NCBI GenBank assembly: GCA_037445245.1
Contig: JBBIKU010000031.1
Span: 1 to 18,730 of the forward strand
Length of the DNA: 18,730 nucleotides
Source of the DNA: JBBIKU01 sp037445245
GTDB taxonomy: Bacteria; Chloroflexota; Anaerolineae; Anaerolineales; Anaerolineaceae
Reading direction: 5' to 3'
How positions within the stretch are numbered: position 1 is the stretch's first letter; every line of letters begins with the position of its first letter. The translations under genes were made by a program, and so were the position numbers. The notes under the pieces were generated by a model. The model was not told the origin of the DNA and did not search any database. It saw nothing but the letters and a program-made list of their open reading frames with translations. Positions 1 to 6,865 of this stretch are shown here, piece after piece.

Positions 1-320
1 AATTGAACTACCTCAGCGCGGATGGGTTGATACGCAAGCATCCCACCCACCCCGCGGCGCTGGCGCTGGCTCGCCGGGCAAAGACCACCCTGCCGGGAAT
101 GGAGATGGTCGAAAAGATCGGGCTGGCGTACACCGATGCCCTGCTCGCCACCCGGCGTGGCTTGGTGGCGCTTACCATCAATGCCCTGCCCTCAGCGGAT
201 GACGCAGACGGACTGCACTGGCACCGCATGAGCGACACCTATGAGAAAATCGATCCGCAAACACTGGCGGCGGCGCAGTGCTTTACCTGGCAGGTGTTGC
301 AGGAAATGGACAAGGAGTGA
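1..320 (+). CDS. M28-type zinc peptidase, C-terminal fragment (5' end outside window)
   Basis: The reading frame is open from the left edge to TGA at 318-320, so only about the last 105 residues are visible. The segment with residues HWHRMSDTYEKID followed by a helix resembles the end of M28-family aminopeptidases, where a His in an H-x3-DT-type motif binds the second zinc and a final helix starts after the D-P-x-x-L pattern. The preceding ALTI strand and acidic loop also fit. The TTG at position 3 is probably an internal Leu codon, not a start. The AAGGAG at 312-317 inside the last codons serves the next gene, so the two are probably co-transcribed. Peptidase assignment comes from a short region and the catalytic core is not visible; another alpha/beta metallohydrolase is possible. 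Confidence 0.6.
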   Translation, partial: LNYLSADGLIRKHPTHPAALALARRAKTTLPGMEMVEKIGLAYTDALLATRRGLVALTINALPSADDADGLHWHRMSDTYEKIDPQTLAAAQCFTWQVLQEMDKE

Positions 321-329
321 ATACAGCAA

Positions 330-671
330 ATGCTCATCTATCACATTACGCCTAAATCCGAATGGGAAACTGCCCTGGCAGCGGGCAGCTACGCCGCCGA
401 TTCGCTCACCAGCGAAGGCTTCATCCATTGCTCCGAAATGGATCAGGTTATCCCGGTCGCCAACCGATTTTTCTGTAACTGTCAGGACCTGGTGTTGTTG
501 GAGATCGATAAAGGGCGCGTCGACGCGCCCATTCGTTACGAAAATCCGCAGGACAGCGCAGAGCTGTATCCACACATCTACGGGGCGTTGAATCTGGATG
601 CAGTGCGCAGAGTGTACCCCTTTCAACCCACTGCAGAGGGTGACTTTGCTCTGCCGGATGGGATAATTTGA
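330..671 (+). CDS. DUF952 family protein (113 aa)
   Basis: This is a complete small cytosolic protein. It shows the DUF952 signature throughout: an IYHIT opening, EW near residue 11, SEGFIHCSEMDQV in the first third, a D-L-V-L-L-E-I-D strand, then PHIYGALNLDAV and a final F-x-L-P. The length (113 aa) is usual for the family. The fold is related to ADP-ribosyl-transferase-like or PUA-like small domains in published annotations, but no biochemical role is established that I can state safely. The start ATG at 330 lies 9 bp after the previous stop, with AAGGAG at 312-317 as a somewhat distant ribosome site. Its stop codon (669-671) directly abuts the convergent trpS stop (672-674), with no intergenic base. 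Confidence 0.85.
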   Translation: MLIYHITPKSEWETALAAGSYAADSLTSEGFIHCSEMDQVIPVANRFFCNCQDLVLLEIDKGRVDAPIRYENPQDSAELYPHIYGALNLDAVRRVYPFQPTAEGDFALPDGII

Positions 672-1661
672 TCAGGGCAAGCCGATGGCGTCGCGCACTT
701 CAGACATGGTCTGCTGGGCGATGCGGCGCGCCCGCTCGGCGCCCTGCTTGAGTACCTCCCACACCATGTGGGGATCTTTGCCCAGTTCGGCGCGCCGCTG
801 ACGGAATGGCGCCAGGTGGGCGTTGAGTTTCGTTGCCAGCAACTGTTTGCACTCCACGCAGCCAATTCCTGCCCGGCGGCACTCCGTGTTGACCATCGCC
901 ACCTCCTGCGGGCTGGAAAACACCGTGTGAAAGGTGAACACGTTGCAAACATCCGGGTTGCCGGGGTCGCTGCGACGCTTACGTTGTGGGTCCGTAACCA
1001 TCATCATGACCCGCTGCTCGGTTTCTTCGGGCGTCGCCGCCAATTCAATGTGATTGTTGAGGCTTTTACTCATTTTCTGCTGCCCGTCAATCCCGATCAC
1101 TTTGGGCATCTCGGTGGCTTTCATCTGTGGTTCGATCAGCACATTGCAGTTGTAGCGATGATTGAATGAGCGCACCGTTTCACGCGCAAATTCCAGGTGC
1201 GGCGCCTGGTCAACACCAACCGGCACCAGGTTAGCTTTATACAGCACAATATCGGCAGTCATCAACACCGGATAACCCACCAGTCCGTAATTGATATTAT
1301 TGGGCTGCAAGCGGACTTTTTCCTTAAAGGTCGGCAAATCGGTCAATTTGCCCAGCGGCGTGACCATTGACAGGATGGTGTGCAACTCGGCCACTTCTGG
1401 AACGTGCGACTGAACGAAGATGATCGAATCTTGGGGACGAATACCGGCAGCCAGCCAGTCCAGCGCCATCTCATAGGTGTTCTGGCGCAGTTCAAGCGTA
1501 GTATCTAACGTGGTCAAGGCGTGCAGATCGACAATACAGTAGATGCACTCATAATCGTCCTGCAAGGCTACGTAATTTTTAATGGCGCCTAGATAATTGC
1601 CCAGATGCTGGCGACCGGTCGGTCGCGCTCCCGAAAATACGCGTCCTTTCTTATCCACCAT
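672..1661 (-). CDS. trpS: Tryptophanyl-tRNA synthetase with probable [4Fe-4S] motif
   Basis: Class I aminoacyl-tRNA synthetase that charges tRNA-Trp in the cytosol. Visible marks are the HIGH-type motif in TGRQHLGNY (residues 15-23), the TrpRS-typical GVDQAPHLEFAR (149-160), and KMSKS at 196-200. The length (329 aa) is normal. Downstream of KMSKS there are four cysteines, C239, C261, C268 and C271, spaced x21, x6, x2. This matches the arrangement described for Thermotoga maritima TrpRS (C-x22-C-x6-C-x2-C), which binds a [4Fe-4S] cluster near the anticodon-binding region. The ATG at 1659-1661 is preceded by a GGGGAG ribosome site about 5 nt away. The gene diverges from the sugar transferase. 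No T-box leader is seen in the 117-bp upstream gap. Confidence 0.97.
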   Translation of the reverse strand: MVDKKGRVFSGARPTGRQHLGNYLGAIKNYVALQDDYECIYCIVDLHALTTLDTTLELRQNTYEMALDWLAAGIRPQDSIIFVQSHVPEVAELHTILSMVTPLGKLTDLPTFKEKVRLQPNNINYGLVGYPVLMTADIVLYKANLVPVGVDQAPHLEFARETVRSFNHRYNCNVLIEPQMKATEMPKVIGIDGQQKMSKSLNNHIELAATPEETEQRVMMMVTDPQRKRRSDPGNPDVCNVFTFHTVFSSPQEVAMVNTECRRAGIGCVECKQLLATKLNAHLAPFRQRRAELGKDPHMVWEVLKQGAERARRIAQQTMSEVRDAIGLP

Positions 1662-1766
1662 TGGTTGCTCCCCGTTTATGATATGCTTGTCGCCAGGGAA
1701 TTTTTACACCAGCCTAAGGGCTTCCCGGCTTGCCCGGAAATTATAACAACGAAAGCTGGATTAAGG

Positions 1767-1772
1767 TAAAAT
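1767..1772 (+). promoter_or_regulatory. -10-like TAAAAT, 6 nt before a GTG start (possible leaderless promoter)
   Basis: The stretch TAAAATgcccctGTG places a -10-like hexamer exactly 6 nt before the start codon of the sugar transferase, so transcription would begin at or next to the GTG. No convincing TTGACA-like box is visible at the expected distance. The same arrangement recurs upstream of several other genes in the window. Confidence 0.45.
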
Positions 1773-1778
1773 GCCCCT

Positions 1779-2414
1779 GTGCCGTTTTCCCTTTTTCCAT
1801 CCCATATCCCCCTCCACAAACGCCTGTTCGACCTGGCACTGGCGCTGACGGGCTTGATCCTCGCCCTGCCGCTGATGGCGTGGATTGCCCTCATTATAGG
1901 GTTGATCGATGGCAAACCGGTCTTCTTTCGCCAGCAACGACCCGGCTATAAAGGCAACATTTTCACCCTGTACAAATTCCGCACAATGCGCCACGCCGTC
2001 AACCGGCTCGGCAACCCCTTGCCCGATTCGCAGCGCATGACCGCTTTCGGGCGCATACTGCGGGCATCCAGCCTGGATGAGCTGCCCCAACTGTTCAACG
2101 TGGTGCGGGGCGAGATGAGCTGGGTGGGACCGCGCCCGTTGTTGATCGCTTACCTGTCGCGCTATTCACCCCAACAGGCACGCCGCCATGATGTCGTCCC
2201 CGGTATCACCGGCTGGGCGCAAATCCACGGACGTAACGCCCTCACCTGGGAGGACAAATTTAACCTGGACATCTGGTACGTCGATCACTGGTCCTTCTGG
2301 CTGGATGTAAAAATCCTCTTGCTCACAATATGGAAGGTGTCGAAGCGGGAAGGGATCAATCCACCTGGCAGAGCCGAGGTGGAGGAATTTTTGGGAAACT
2401 CTGAAGATAATTGA
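1779..2414 (+). CDS. Single-domain bacterial sugar transferase (phosphoglycosyl transferase, PglC/WcaJ type)
   Basis: This membrane enzyme probably moves a sugar-1-phosphate from a nucleotide sugar to a polyprenyl phosphate, the first step of an exopolysaccharide or glycan. At 211 aa it is a minimal member without the extra N-terminal membrane domain of WcaJ-like forms. Visible in order: a hydrophobic re-entrant helix (about residues 15-42), FFRQQRPG and KFRTM (49-70), the catalytic Asp-Glu pair D100-E101 in LDELPQL, then GEMSWVGPRP and PGITGWAQ. GTG at 1779 is the most upstream possible start because an in-frame TAA lies at 1767-1769. No clear SD is present; AAGG sits 12 nt upstream. No glycosyltransferase or flippase genes lie beside it, so its pathway is unknown. 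Confidence 0.93.
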   Translation: MPFSLFPSHIPLHKRLFDLALALTGLILALPLMAWIALIIGLIDGKPVFFRQQRPGYKGNIFTLYKFRTMRHAVNRLGNPLPDSQRMTAFGRILRASSLDELPQLFNVVRGEMSWVGPRPLLIAYLSRYSPQQARRHDVVPGITGWAQIHGRNALTWEDKFNLDIWYVDHWSFWLDVKILLLTIWKVSKREGINPPGRAEVEEFLGNSEDN

Positions 2415-2421
2415 GCAGGGT

Positions 2422-3477
2422 TTACTGCAGGGGCACACTGTAAGGCTCGATCCAGCCTTCCCGTAAATCATCCCGAATCTGTTCGACCAACATCTGCCTG
2501 CCAGGGCTGAACAGAGCCGGCTGAACGTCGGTGAAAATTAGATTGGCGGGCAGTACCTTGCCGCCTTCGCCTGCCAACAACGTCGGTAAAAGCTCCTGCA
2601 GCGGGGTCAGGATGTCGCTGGTAATCGTCGCCGCCCAGCGCGGGCGCACTTCATCCGGCGGGGATTGCCCTCCCAGCAGGATTAAGTTCTTTTCCACTGC
2701 CAGATAGGTCAACAATTCGGGGCTGGCGACTTCGGGCGCAATGTAAATCACATAGACCACCTTCAACAACAGCTCATCCACCGCTTGCCGCCAGGCGTTG
2801 AAATCACTGCCCAAAGGTAGCGCCGCGGTCAGCGGAAAGCGCACATGGGGAGCGTAGAAGGGGTTACAGATGCCACAGAAGTACCCGCCGCCGTTGCGGA
2901 AAAGGTCTTCATGAGCCGCACCCAGCAGCGAATCAGCAGGTAGCAAGCCAGCCGAACGCCAGTCGAATGCGATAACCACCGCAGCCGCACCCGCTATGAA
3001 AGCCGCCTGCTCTGGGCGATGACGAATGACACTCAGATTGGGCGCCGCTTCTAGATCAACCTGGCTGACAGCTATGAACTGGGTCTGCGGCGCTGCCCGC
3101 ACCACGTCCATCAGATTCGGTGGCGGTGAGAGGTAGACCGCCAGCTTCAGCTCGGGCGTCACTTCGGCAGCCGATAGAGCGGAAAGGGTTTCGAATTCCA
3201 TACCGTTAGAAGCTGCGGTTTCAGCCAGTAATGCTTCGACCGCTTGCACCTGAGATGCCTCTGTCTCGGCTGCTGCCACCAGTACCAGCAACTCGGATGG
3301 AGGCAGGGGCGTGTTGGTAGGTTCGGGTAAGGTCGCCGTCGCCGGCGGTGATTCTGGATCGGCGGCTACTTCAACCGCCGGTCTGCAACCACCCGAAATC
3401 AACAGGGTGATGAGCAAAAAAACGCCAACCCAAGCACTCCTGGAGAGAAAAGAAATTCGGCGACCCATGTCGTTCAT
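2422..3477 (-). CDS. BMP/PnrA-like substrate-binding lipoprotein
   Basis: Predicted extracytoplasmic lipoprotein of about 350 aa. The N-terminus has a basic n-region, a hydrophobic core and a GGC that could be the lipidated Cys, although the residue at -3 (Ser) is not ideal for a lipobox. A Pro/Thr-rich linker follows. The body resembles basic membrane protein (BMP) solute-binding proteins: a T-Q-F-I-A-V strand, then an R-P-E-Q-A-A-F-I-A-G helix, the usual family hallmark. It contains FCGIC, a CxxC in the exported domain. There are no ABC transporter genes nearby, so it may act as a stand-alone sensor or use a distant permease. Starts at TTG 3486, ATG 3477 or ATG 3468 are all possible. I list the first ATG, but 3468 gives a cleaner signal peptide and lies 7 nt after a TAAAAT. 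The stop is 7 bp from the convergent sugar transferase. Confidence 0.72.
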   Translation of the reverse strand: MNDMGRRISFLSRSAWVGVFLLITLLISGGCRPAVEVAADPESPPATATLPEPTNTPLPPSELLVLVAAAETEASQVQAVEALLAETAASNGMEFETLSALSAAEVTPELKLAVYLSPPPNLMDVVRAAPQTQFIAVSQVDLEAAPNLSVIRHRPEQAAFIAGAAAVVIAFDWRSAGLLPADSLLGAAHEDLFRNGGGYFCGICNPFYAPHVRFPLTAALPLGSDFNAWRQAVDELLLKVVYVIYIAPEVASPELLTYLAVEKNLILLGGQSPPDEVRPRWAATITSDILTPLQELLPTLLAGEGGKVLPANLIFTDVQPALFSPGRQMLVEQIRDDLREGWIEPYSVPLQ

Positions 3478-3481
3478 TTTA
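3476..3481 (-). promoter_or_regulatory. -10-like TAAAAT, 7 nt before ATG 3468
   Basis: On the minus strand TAAAATgaacgacATG puts a -10-like hexamer 7 nt before the ATG ending at 3468. If used, the lipoprotein would be translated from a leaderless or nearly leaderless mRNA beginning with the shorter signal peptide. It competes with the TATAAT at 3515-3510 for being the real promoter. Confidence 0.3.
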
Positions 3482-3506
3482 CCCAATCCAGCCTTTTTTC
3501 AACACC

Positions 3507-3520
3507 TGTATTATAATACA
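3507..3520. promoter_or_regulatory. 14-bp perfect palindrome containing TATAAT on both strands
   Basis: TGTATTATAATACA is identical to its reverse complement. It holds a consensus -10 box on the plus strand (3512-3517), ending 6 nt before the HAD gene ATG at 3524, and a consensus -10 box on the minus strand (3515-3510), about 32 nt before the lipoprotein ATG. It sits in the 46-bp gap between two divergent genes, so it could be a shared bidirectional promoter core, an operator, or both. Confidence 0.55.
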
Positions 3521-3523
3521 CCT

Positions 3524-3994
3524 ATGATTGAATACAACATCCCCGGTAGAGAACCTCTCAAGCTCGAGCACCTCGTGTGCAACGTGAACGGCACCCTGAC
3601 GTTGGACGGGAGTCTGATCGACGGCGTCGCCTGGGCGATTGCCCAGATTCGCGAGCAATTGCAGGTACACCTGGTAACCGGAAACACCTACCAGCGCCAG
3701 ATGGTCATCGACCAGCAATTACACCTCAAGGGTGTCTGCGTCCAGGCTGGAAATGAGACCGAGCAAAAAGCCGCCTTCGTGCGGCAACTGGGCGCGGAAA
3801 AGGTCGCTGCCATCGGTCAAGGCGTAAATGACGCCGAAATGCTGCGCATCGCTGCGTTGGGCATTGCTGTGATGTCCAACGAAGGACTGGCGGCGCCAAC
3901 CCTGATGGCTGCCGACCTGGTGGTGCCTGACATTCTGGCTGCGTTCGCTCTGTTCGAAAAACCGATGCGTATCGTTGCCACCCTGAGAAGATGA
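3524..3994 (+). CDS. HAD-like soluble P-type-ATPase-domain protein with Asn at the nucleophile position
   Basis: A 156-aa cytosolic protein resembling the soluble P-type ATPase group of HAD phosphatases: opening I-P-G-R-E-P-L-x-L-E-H-L-V, motif I region, H-L-V-T-G-N-T as motif II, and GQGVNDAEML as the acidic motif IV. In relatives motif I reads LDYNGTL with Asp as the phosphate-accepting nucleophile. Here it reads V-C-N-V-N-G-T-L, so residue 20 is Asn (codon AAC, one base from GAC). The metal-binding N-D pair is kept. The protein may be inactive as a phosphatase or may bind a ligand or partner. ATG 3524 is chosen because the family begins there; the frame is open further upstream but only through the divergent gene. 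There is no SD, and TATAAT ends 6 nt before the ATG. The stop overlaps the next start (ATGA). Confidence 0.82.
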   Translation: MIEYNIPGREPLKLEHLVCNVNGTLTLDGSLIDGVAWAIAQIREQLQVHLVTGNTYQRQMVIDQQLHLKGVCVQAGNETEQKAAFVRQLGAEKVAAIGQGVNDAEMLRIAALGIAVMSNEGLAAPTLMAADLVVPDILAAFALFEKPMRIVATLRR

Positions 3995-5172
3995 GCTTCC
4001 CGACCAGCGAGCCGCTCCTGCCGGAAGACGATGCCGCCCTGCCGCCCGCCCGCAGTCGACGCCGACGCCGCTCCATTCTGGTCGAGGATGGCGGTGATCG
4101 GGCGGACTTCCTGCAAGAGCTTGCCCGCCGCGCCATCCCCTCTGCAGATTTTTTCTTCTTTTCACTGCTGACCGGCGTGGTGCTGGGATTCGCCCTCCTG
4201 TTTGATTCGCAGGCGTTGTTTGTCCTGGCTGCTCTGATAGCGCCTTTCATGGCGCCGGTGATGGGACTTTCGCTGGCGACAGTTGCCGGTTCACTGCGCT
4301 TTATCTTACAGTGCGCCGGCAGCCTGGGTATGGGCAGCCTTTTGGTGTTCGCCAGCGGAGCCATCGCCGGCTGGCTTGTGCCGTTGATCAATCAGACGCC
4401 GCTGCGCCAGGCGCCTTTTCATGCCCGTTTCACCCTGCCCGATTTCATCGTCCTGACCCTGGGCGCAGCGCTGGCGACCTTTTTGATGGTGCGCAAAGCT
4501 AATCATAAACCGCTTGCCGCCAGCATCGCCGTTGCCTACGAACTCTATCTGCCCATCGGGGTAGCAGGCTTCGGCTTGACCAGTGCCTCAGAAGGGTTGC
4601 TAACGGGAGGCTTGATCGTGTTCACCGCCCATCTGGCATGGGCGGCGCTGGTGGGCGCAGTGGTGCTTGCCGTGCTTGGTTTCAAGCCCTTCTCTGCCCT
4701 GGGCTATGCGCTGGCGGTGCTGCTGGCAGTAGCCGGGCTCGGCGCCCTGCTCACCGCCGGCGGTATCGCTTCTAGACAGATGGCAGCGCTCAGCTTGCAG
4801 CCCGCCACTCCCACCGCCACCCTCGCTTCAAGCACCCCCGGCAGCGCCTTGCTGCCATCCCCCACCATCACGTTCACCCCCACCAACACCATCGTGCCCT
4901 CCCCTACCCCCACCGCCACCCTCAGTCCCGAACCCACCCCCGTTTGGGCAAGGATTAAACCCAACGAATACGGCGGCGCCATCATTCGCGCCGAACCCAA
5001 CTACGATGCCCTGGCTGTCAAGACAGTCGGCAGCGATCATCTGGTAGAAGTTTTGTCAGAAACGGCGATGACCGGGCCCACGCTTTGGGTGCGCATCCGC
5101 ACCACCGACGGGGTGGAAGGCTGGATTGTGCGCGCCCTGCTGGCGACCGCCACCCCCGCCGTCGACCAATGA
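3991..5172 (+). CDS. DUF389 membrane protein fused to C-terminal SH3-like domain
   Basis: A 393-aa protein in three parts. Residues 1-50 are cytoplasmic and include the basic patch RSRRRRR (22-28). Residues about 53-258 hold six or seven hydrophobic segments with the DUF389 signature ALIAPFMAPVMGLSLA (81-96). Residues 271-317 form a Thr/Pro/Ser-rich linker. Residues about 325-386 resemble a bacterial SH3 domain (an IIRAEPNYDA strand, WVRIRTTDGVEGWI, final RALL). The last two parts should lie outside the membrane and may bind wall or envelope polymer. DUF389 has no confirmed function that I can cite. The start ATG 3991 overlaps the stop of the HAD gene by 4 bp, implying translational coupling and shared transcription. 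Typical DUF389 proteins lack this SH3 tail. Confidence 0.82.
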   Translation: MSFPTSEPLLPEDDAALPPARSRRRRRSILVEDGGDRADFLQELARRAIPSADFFFFSLLTGVVLGFALLFDSQALFVLAALIAPFMAPVMGLSLATVAGSLRFILQCAGSLGMGSLLVFASGAIAGWLVPLINQTPLRQAPFHARFTLPDFIVLTLGAALATFLMVRKANHKPLAASIAVAYELYLPIGVAGFGLTSASEGLLTGGLIVFTAHLAWAALVGAVVLAVLGFKPFSALGYALAVLLAVAGLGALLTAGGIASRQMAALSLQPATPTATLASSTPGSALLPSPTITFTPTNTIVPSPTPTATLSPEPTPVWARIKPNEYGGAIIRAEPNYDALAVKTVGSDHLVEVLSETAMTGPTLWVRIRTTDGVEGWIVRALLATATPAVDQ

Positions 5173-5227
5173 TCGATTTACGATAACGCAATCAAAATCA
5201 TAACCTCACTGCACCAGGAGAACACCC

Positions 5228-6688
5228 ATGTCTATCAGCTTCGGCACCGACGGCTGGCGAGCCGTCATCTCAGACACCTTTACCTTCAATAACCTCCGTA
5301 TGGTAGCCCAGGCAATCGCCGACGCGATTGCCTGGGCGGGCTGGAACAACGGCAACCCGATCGAACCCAATGGGGAATCCCCGCGCGTCGTTGTTGGCTT
5401 CGATACCCGCTTTCTCTCCGACCGCTACGCTCAGGATGTGGCGCGGGTTTTAGCTGCCAACGGCTACAAAATTCTGCTCGGACATGCCGACGGACCGACC
5501 CCAGCATACTCGTACGCCGTCTGTCACAACCACGCCCATGCCGGGGTGATGATCACCGCCTCGCACAATGCCCCCCGTTACAACGGGGTCAAACTGAAGT
5601 CCGCCAGCGGCAGTTCGGCTTCCCCCGAGCAATCCAGGCGGGTCGAGGTATACCTGAACGACAACGAAGCCCAAGGGCGCGGCCCAAACCTGATGGACTA
5701 CGATCTGGCGGTCAAGCAGGGGTTGATCGCCCGTTTCAATCCCATCCCGGCATACCACGAACAGTTGCGGCGGCTAATCGATTTCGATGTCATTGCCGGC
5801 GGCAAATTGCGGGTGGTGGTGGATTCGATGTACGGCTCGGGGCGGGGAGTGCTCCGCGGCATCCTGCAGGGAACCGGCTGCGAGGTGCACGAAATCAGAG
5901 GAGAGATGAACCCCGGTTTTGGCGGCGTTCATCCAGAGCCGATCGCCCGCTACCTGGCACCGCTTGCCAGCGCCATCAGCACCGGGCTGGGCGATTTTGG
6001 GGTAGCAACCGACGGTGATGGCGACCGCATCGGCGCCATGGACGAGCGCGGGAATTTTGTCGACCCGCACAAGATCATGGCGCTGGCGCTGCGCCACCTG
6101 GTCGAAAAACGCGGTTTGCGCGGTGCGGTCGTTCGCACTGTCTCGACCACGCGCATGCTCGACCGGCTGGCGCAACGCTACGGCCTGCCCTTATATGAAA
6201 CGCCGGTCGGTTTCAATCATATTGCTGATTACATGCTCCAAGAGGACGTGTTGATCGGCGGCGAAGAATCGGGCGGCATCTCCTTCAAGGGGCACATCCC
6301 CGAAGGTGATGGCATTCTGATGGGATTACTGCTGATGGAGATCGTCGCCAGCAACGACGCCTCGCTGCATGAACTCGTGCAGCAGTTACTGGCAGAGGTG
6401 GGACCGGCGGTTTACCAGCGGCGCGACCTGCGCCTGAGCCGCCCGGTAGCCAAAAGCAAGTTCACCCAGCGCCTGATCGACGAAGCTCCCTCCCAAATCG
6501 GCGGTGAAAGCATGATGGAGGTCTCTAATCGCGACGGCATCAAATATACCCTGGCAGACCAGTCCTGGCTGCTGATCCGCCCCTCCGGCACCGAGCCGGT
6601 GCTGCGCATCTACGCCGAGGGGCGCAGCGAGGAAATGGTCAAGGCGCTGATGGCGTACGGCGAACAGTCCGCGGCCGCAATATCCTGA
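5228..6688 (+). CDS. Alpha-D-phosphohexomutase (phosphoglucomutase/phosphomannomutase)
   Basis: Cytosolic enzyme that interconverts hexose 1- and 6-phosphates, feeding sugar-nucleotide synthesis or central metabolism. All four family motifs are present: FGTDGWR at the N-terminus (5-11), the active-site phosphoserine in TASHNAPRYNG (S112), the metal loop TDGDGDR (261-267), the sugar-binding GGEESGG (344-350), and the phosphate-binding RPSGTEPVLRIY (451-462). The length (486 aa) is normal. AGGAG at 5216-5220 stands 7 nt before ATG 5228. GEESGG fits phosphoglucomutase-type members, but substrate preference cannot be decided from sequence reading. It follows the DUF389 gene by 55 bp, and a TACGAT at about 5179 may be a separate -10 box. 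The stop is followed by a 177-bp convergent gap with an inverted repeat. Confidence 0.96.
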   Translation: MSISFGTDGWRAVISDTFTFNNLRMVAQAIADAIAWAGWNNGNPIEPNGESPRVVVGFDTRFLSDRYAQDVARVLAANGYKILLGHADGPTPAYSYAVCHNHAHAGVMITASHNAPRYNGVKLKSASGSSASPEQSRRVEVYLNDNEAQGRGPNLMDYDLAVKQGLIARFNPIPAYHEQLRRLIDFDVIAGGKLRVVVDSMYGSGRGVLRGILQGTGCEVHEIRGEMNPGFGGVHPEPIARYLAPLASAISTGLGDFGVATDGDGDRIGAMDERGNFVDPHKIMALALRHLVEKRGLRGAVVRTVSTTRMLDRLAQRYGLPLYETPVGFNHIADYMLQEDVLIGGEESGGISFKGHIPEGDGILMGLLLMEIVASNDASLHELVQQLLAEVGPAVYQRRDLRLSRPVAKSKFTQRLIDEAPSQIGGESMMEVSNRDGIKYTLADQSWLLIRPSGTEPVLRIYAEGRSEEMVKALMAYGEQSAAAIS

Positions 6689-6755
6689 CGCCACTGCGAT
6701 TGTTCACAGCGGTGAGAAACACACCAAAAATTCTTTTCGCACCCCATTAAATTAG

Positions 6756-6801
6756 AAACTGGTGTCGCCCGGCACATTCGGTCGCCAAACGACACCAGTT
6801 T
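6756..6801. terminator. Putative bidirectional terminator: 12-bp perfect inverted repeat
   Basis: AAACTGGTGTCG at 6756-6767 and its exact complement CGACACCAGTTT at 6790-6801 are separated by 22 nt. An extra GGC/GCC pairing (6771-6773 with 6784-6786) is possible inside. T-rich tracts follow on both strands. It lies between convergent genes ending at 6688 (+) and 6866 (-), the natural place for a bidirectional terminator. The long loop is atypical of an intrinsic terminator, so a dispersed repeat or a regulatory RNA hairpin is an alternative. A smaller palindrome, GGTTGCGCAACC, is at 6849-6860, and TGGAG/CTCCA at about 6806-6824. I see nothing else in this 177-bp gap. Confidence 0.5.
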
Positions 6802-6865
6802 TCATTGGAGCGAATTCAGCCTCCAGAAAACTCGTTCTTTGCCAGGCAGGTTGCGCAACCCGCGC

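Noticed and set aside
3311..3523. A 71-codon N-terminal extension of the HAD-like protein.
   Set aside because: It runs antisense through the lipoprotein signal-peptide region and crosses the TATAAT palindrome. The family normally starts at the I-P-G-R-E-P segment just after ATG 3524.
4797..4950. A C-rich, repeat-like stretch that could be read as a tandem repeat or microsatellite.
   Set aside because: The units are not regular at the DNA level; they are Pro/Thr codons of an extracytoplasmic linker common in this type of genome.
5597..5650. The stretch encoding SSASPEQSRRVE in the phosphohexomutase resembles the coding signature of dispersed palindromic repeats inserted in genes.
   Set aside because: The segment lies where phosphohexomutases normally have a G-G-S-A-S-P-E-like loop followed by a helix, and protein length and spacing are normal, so there is no insertion to explain.
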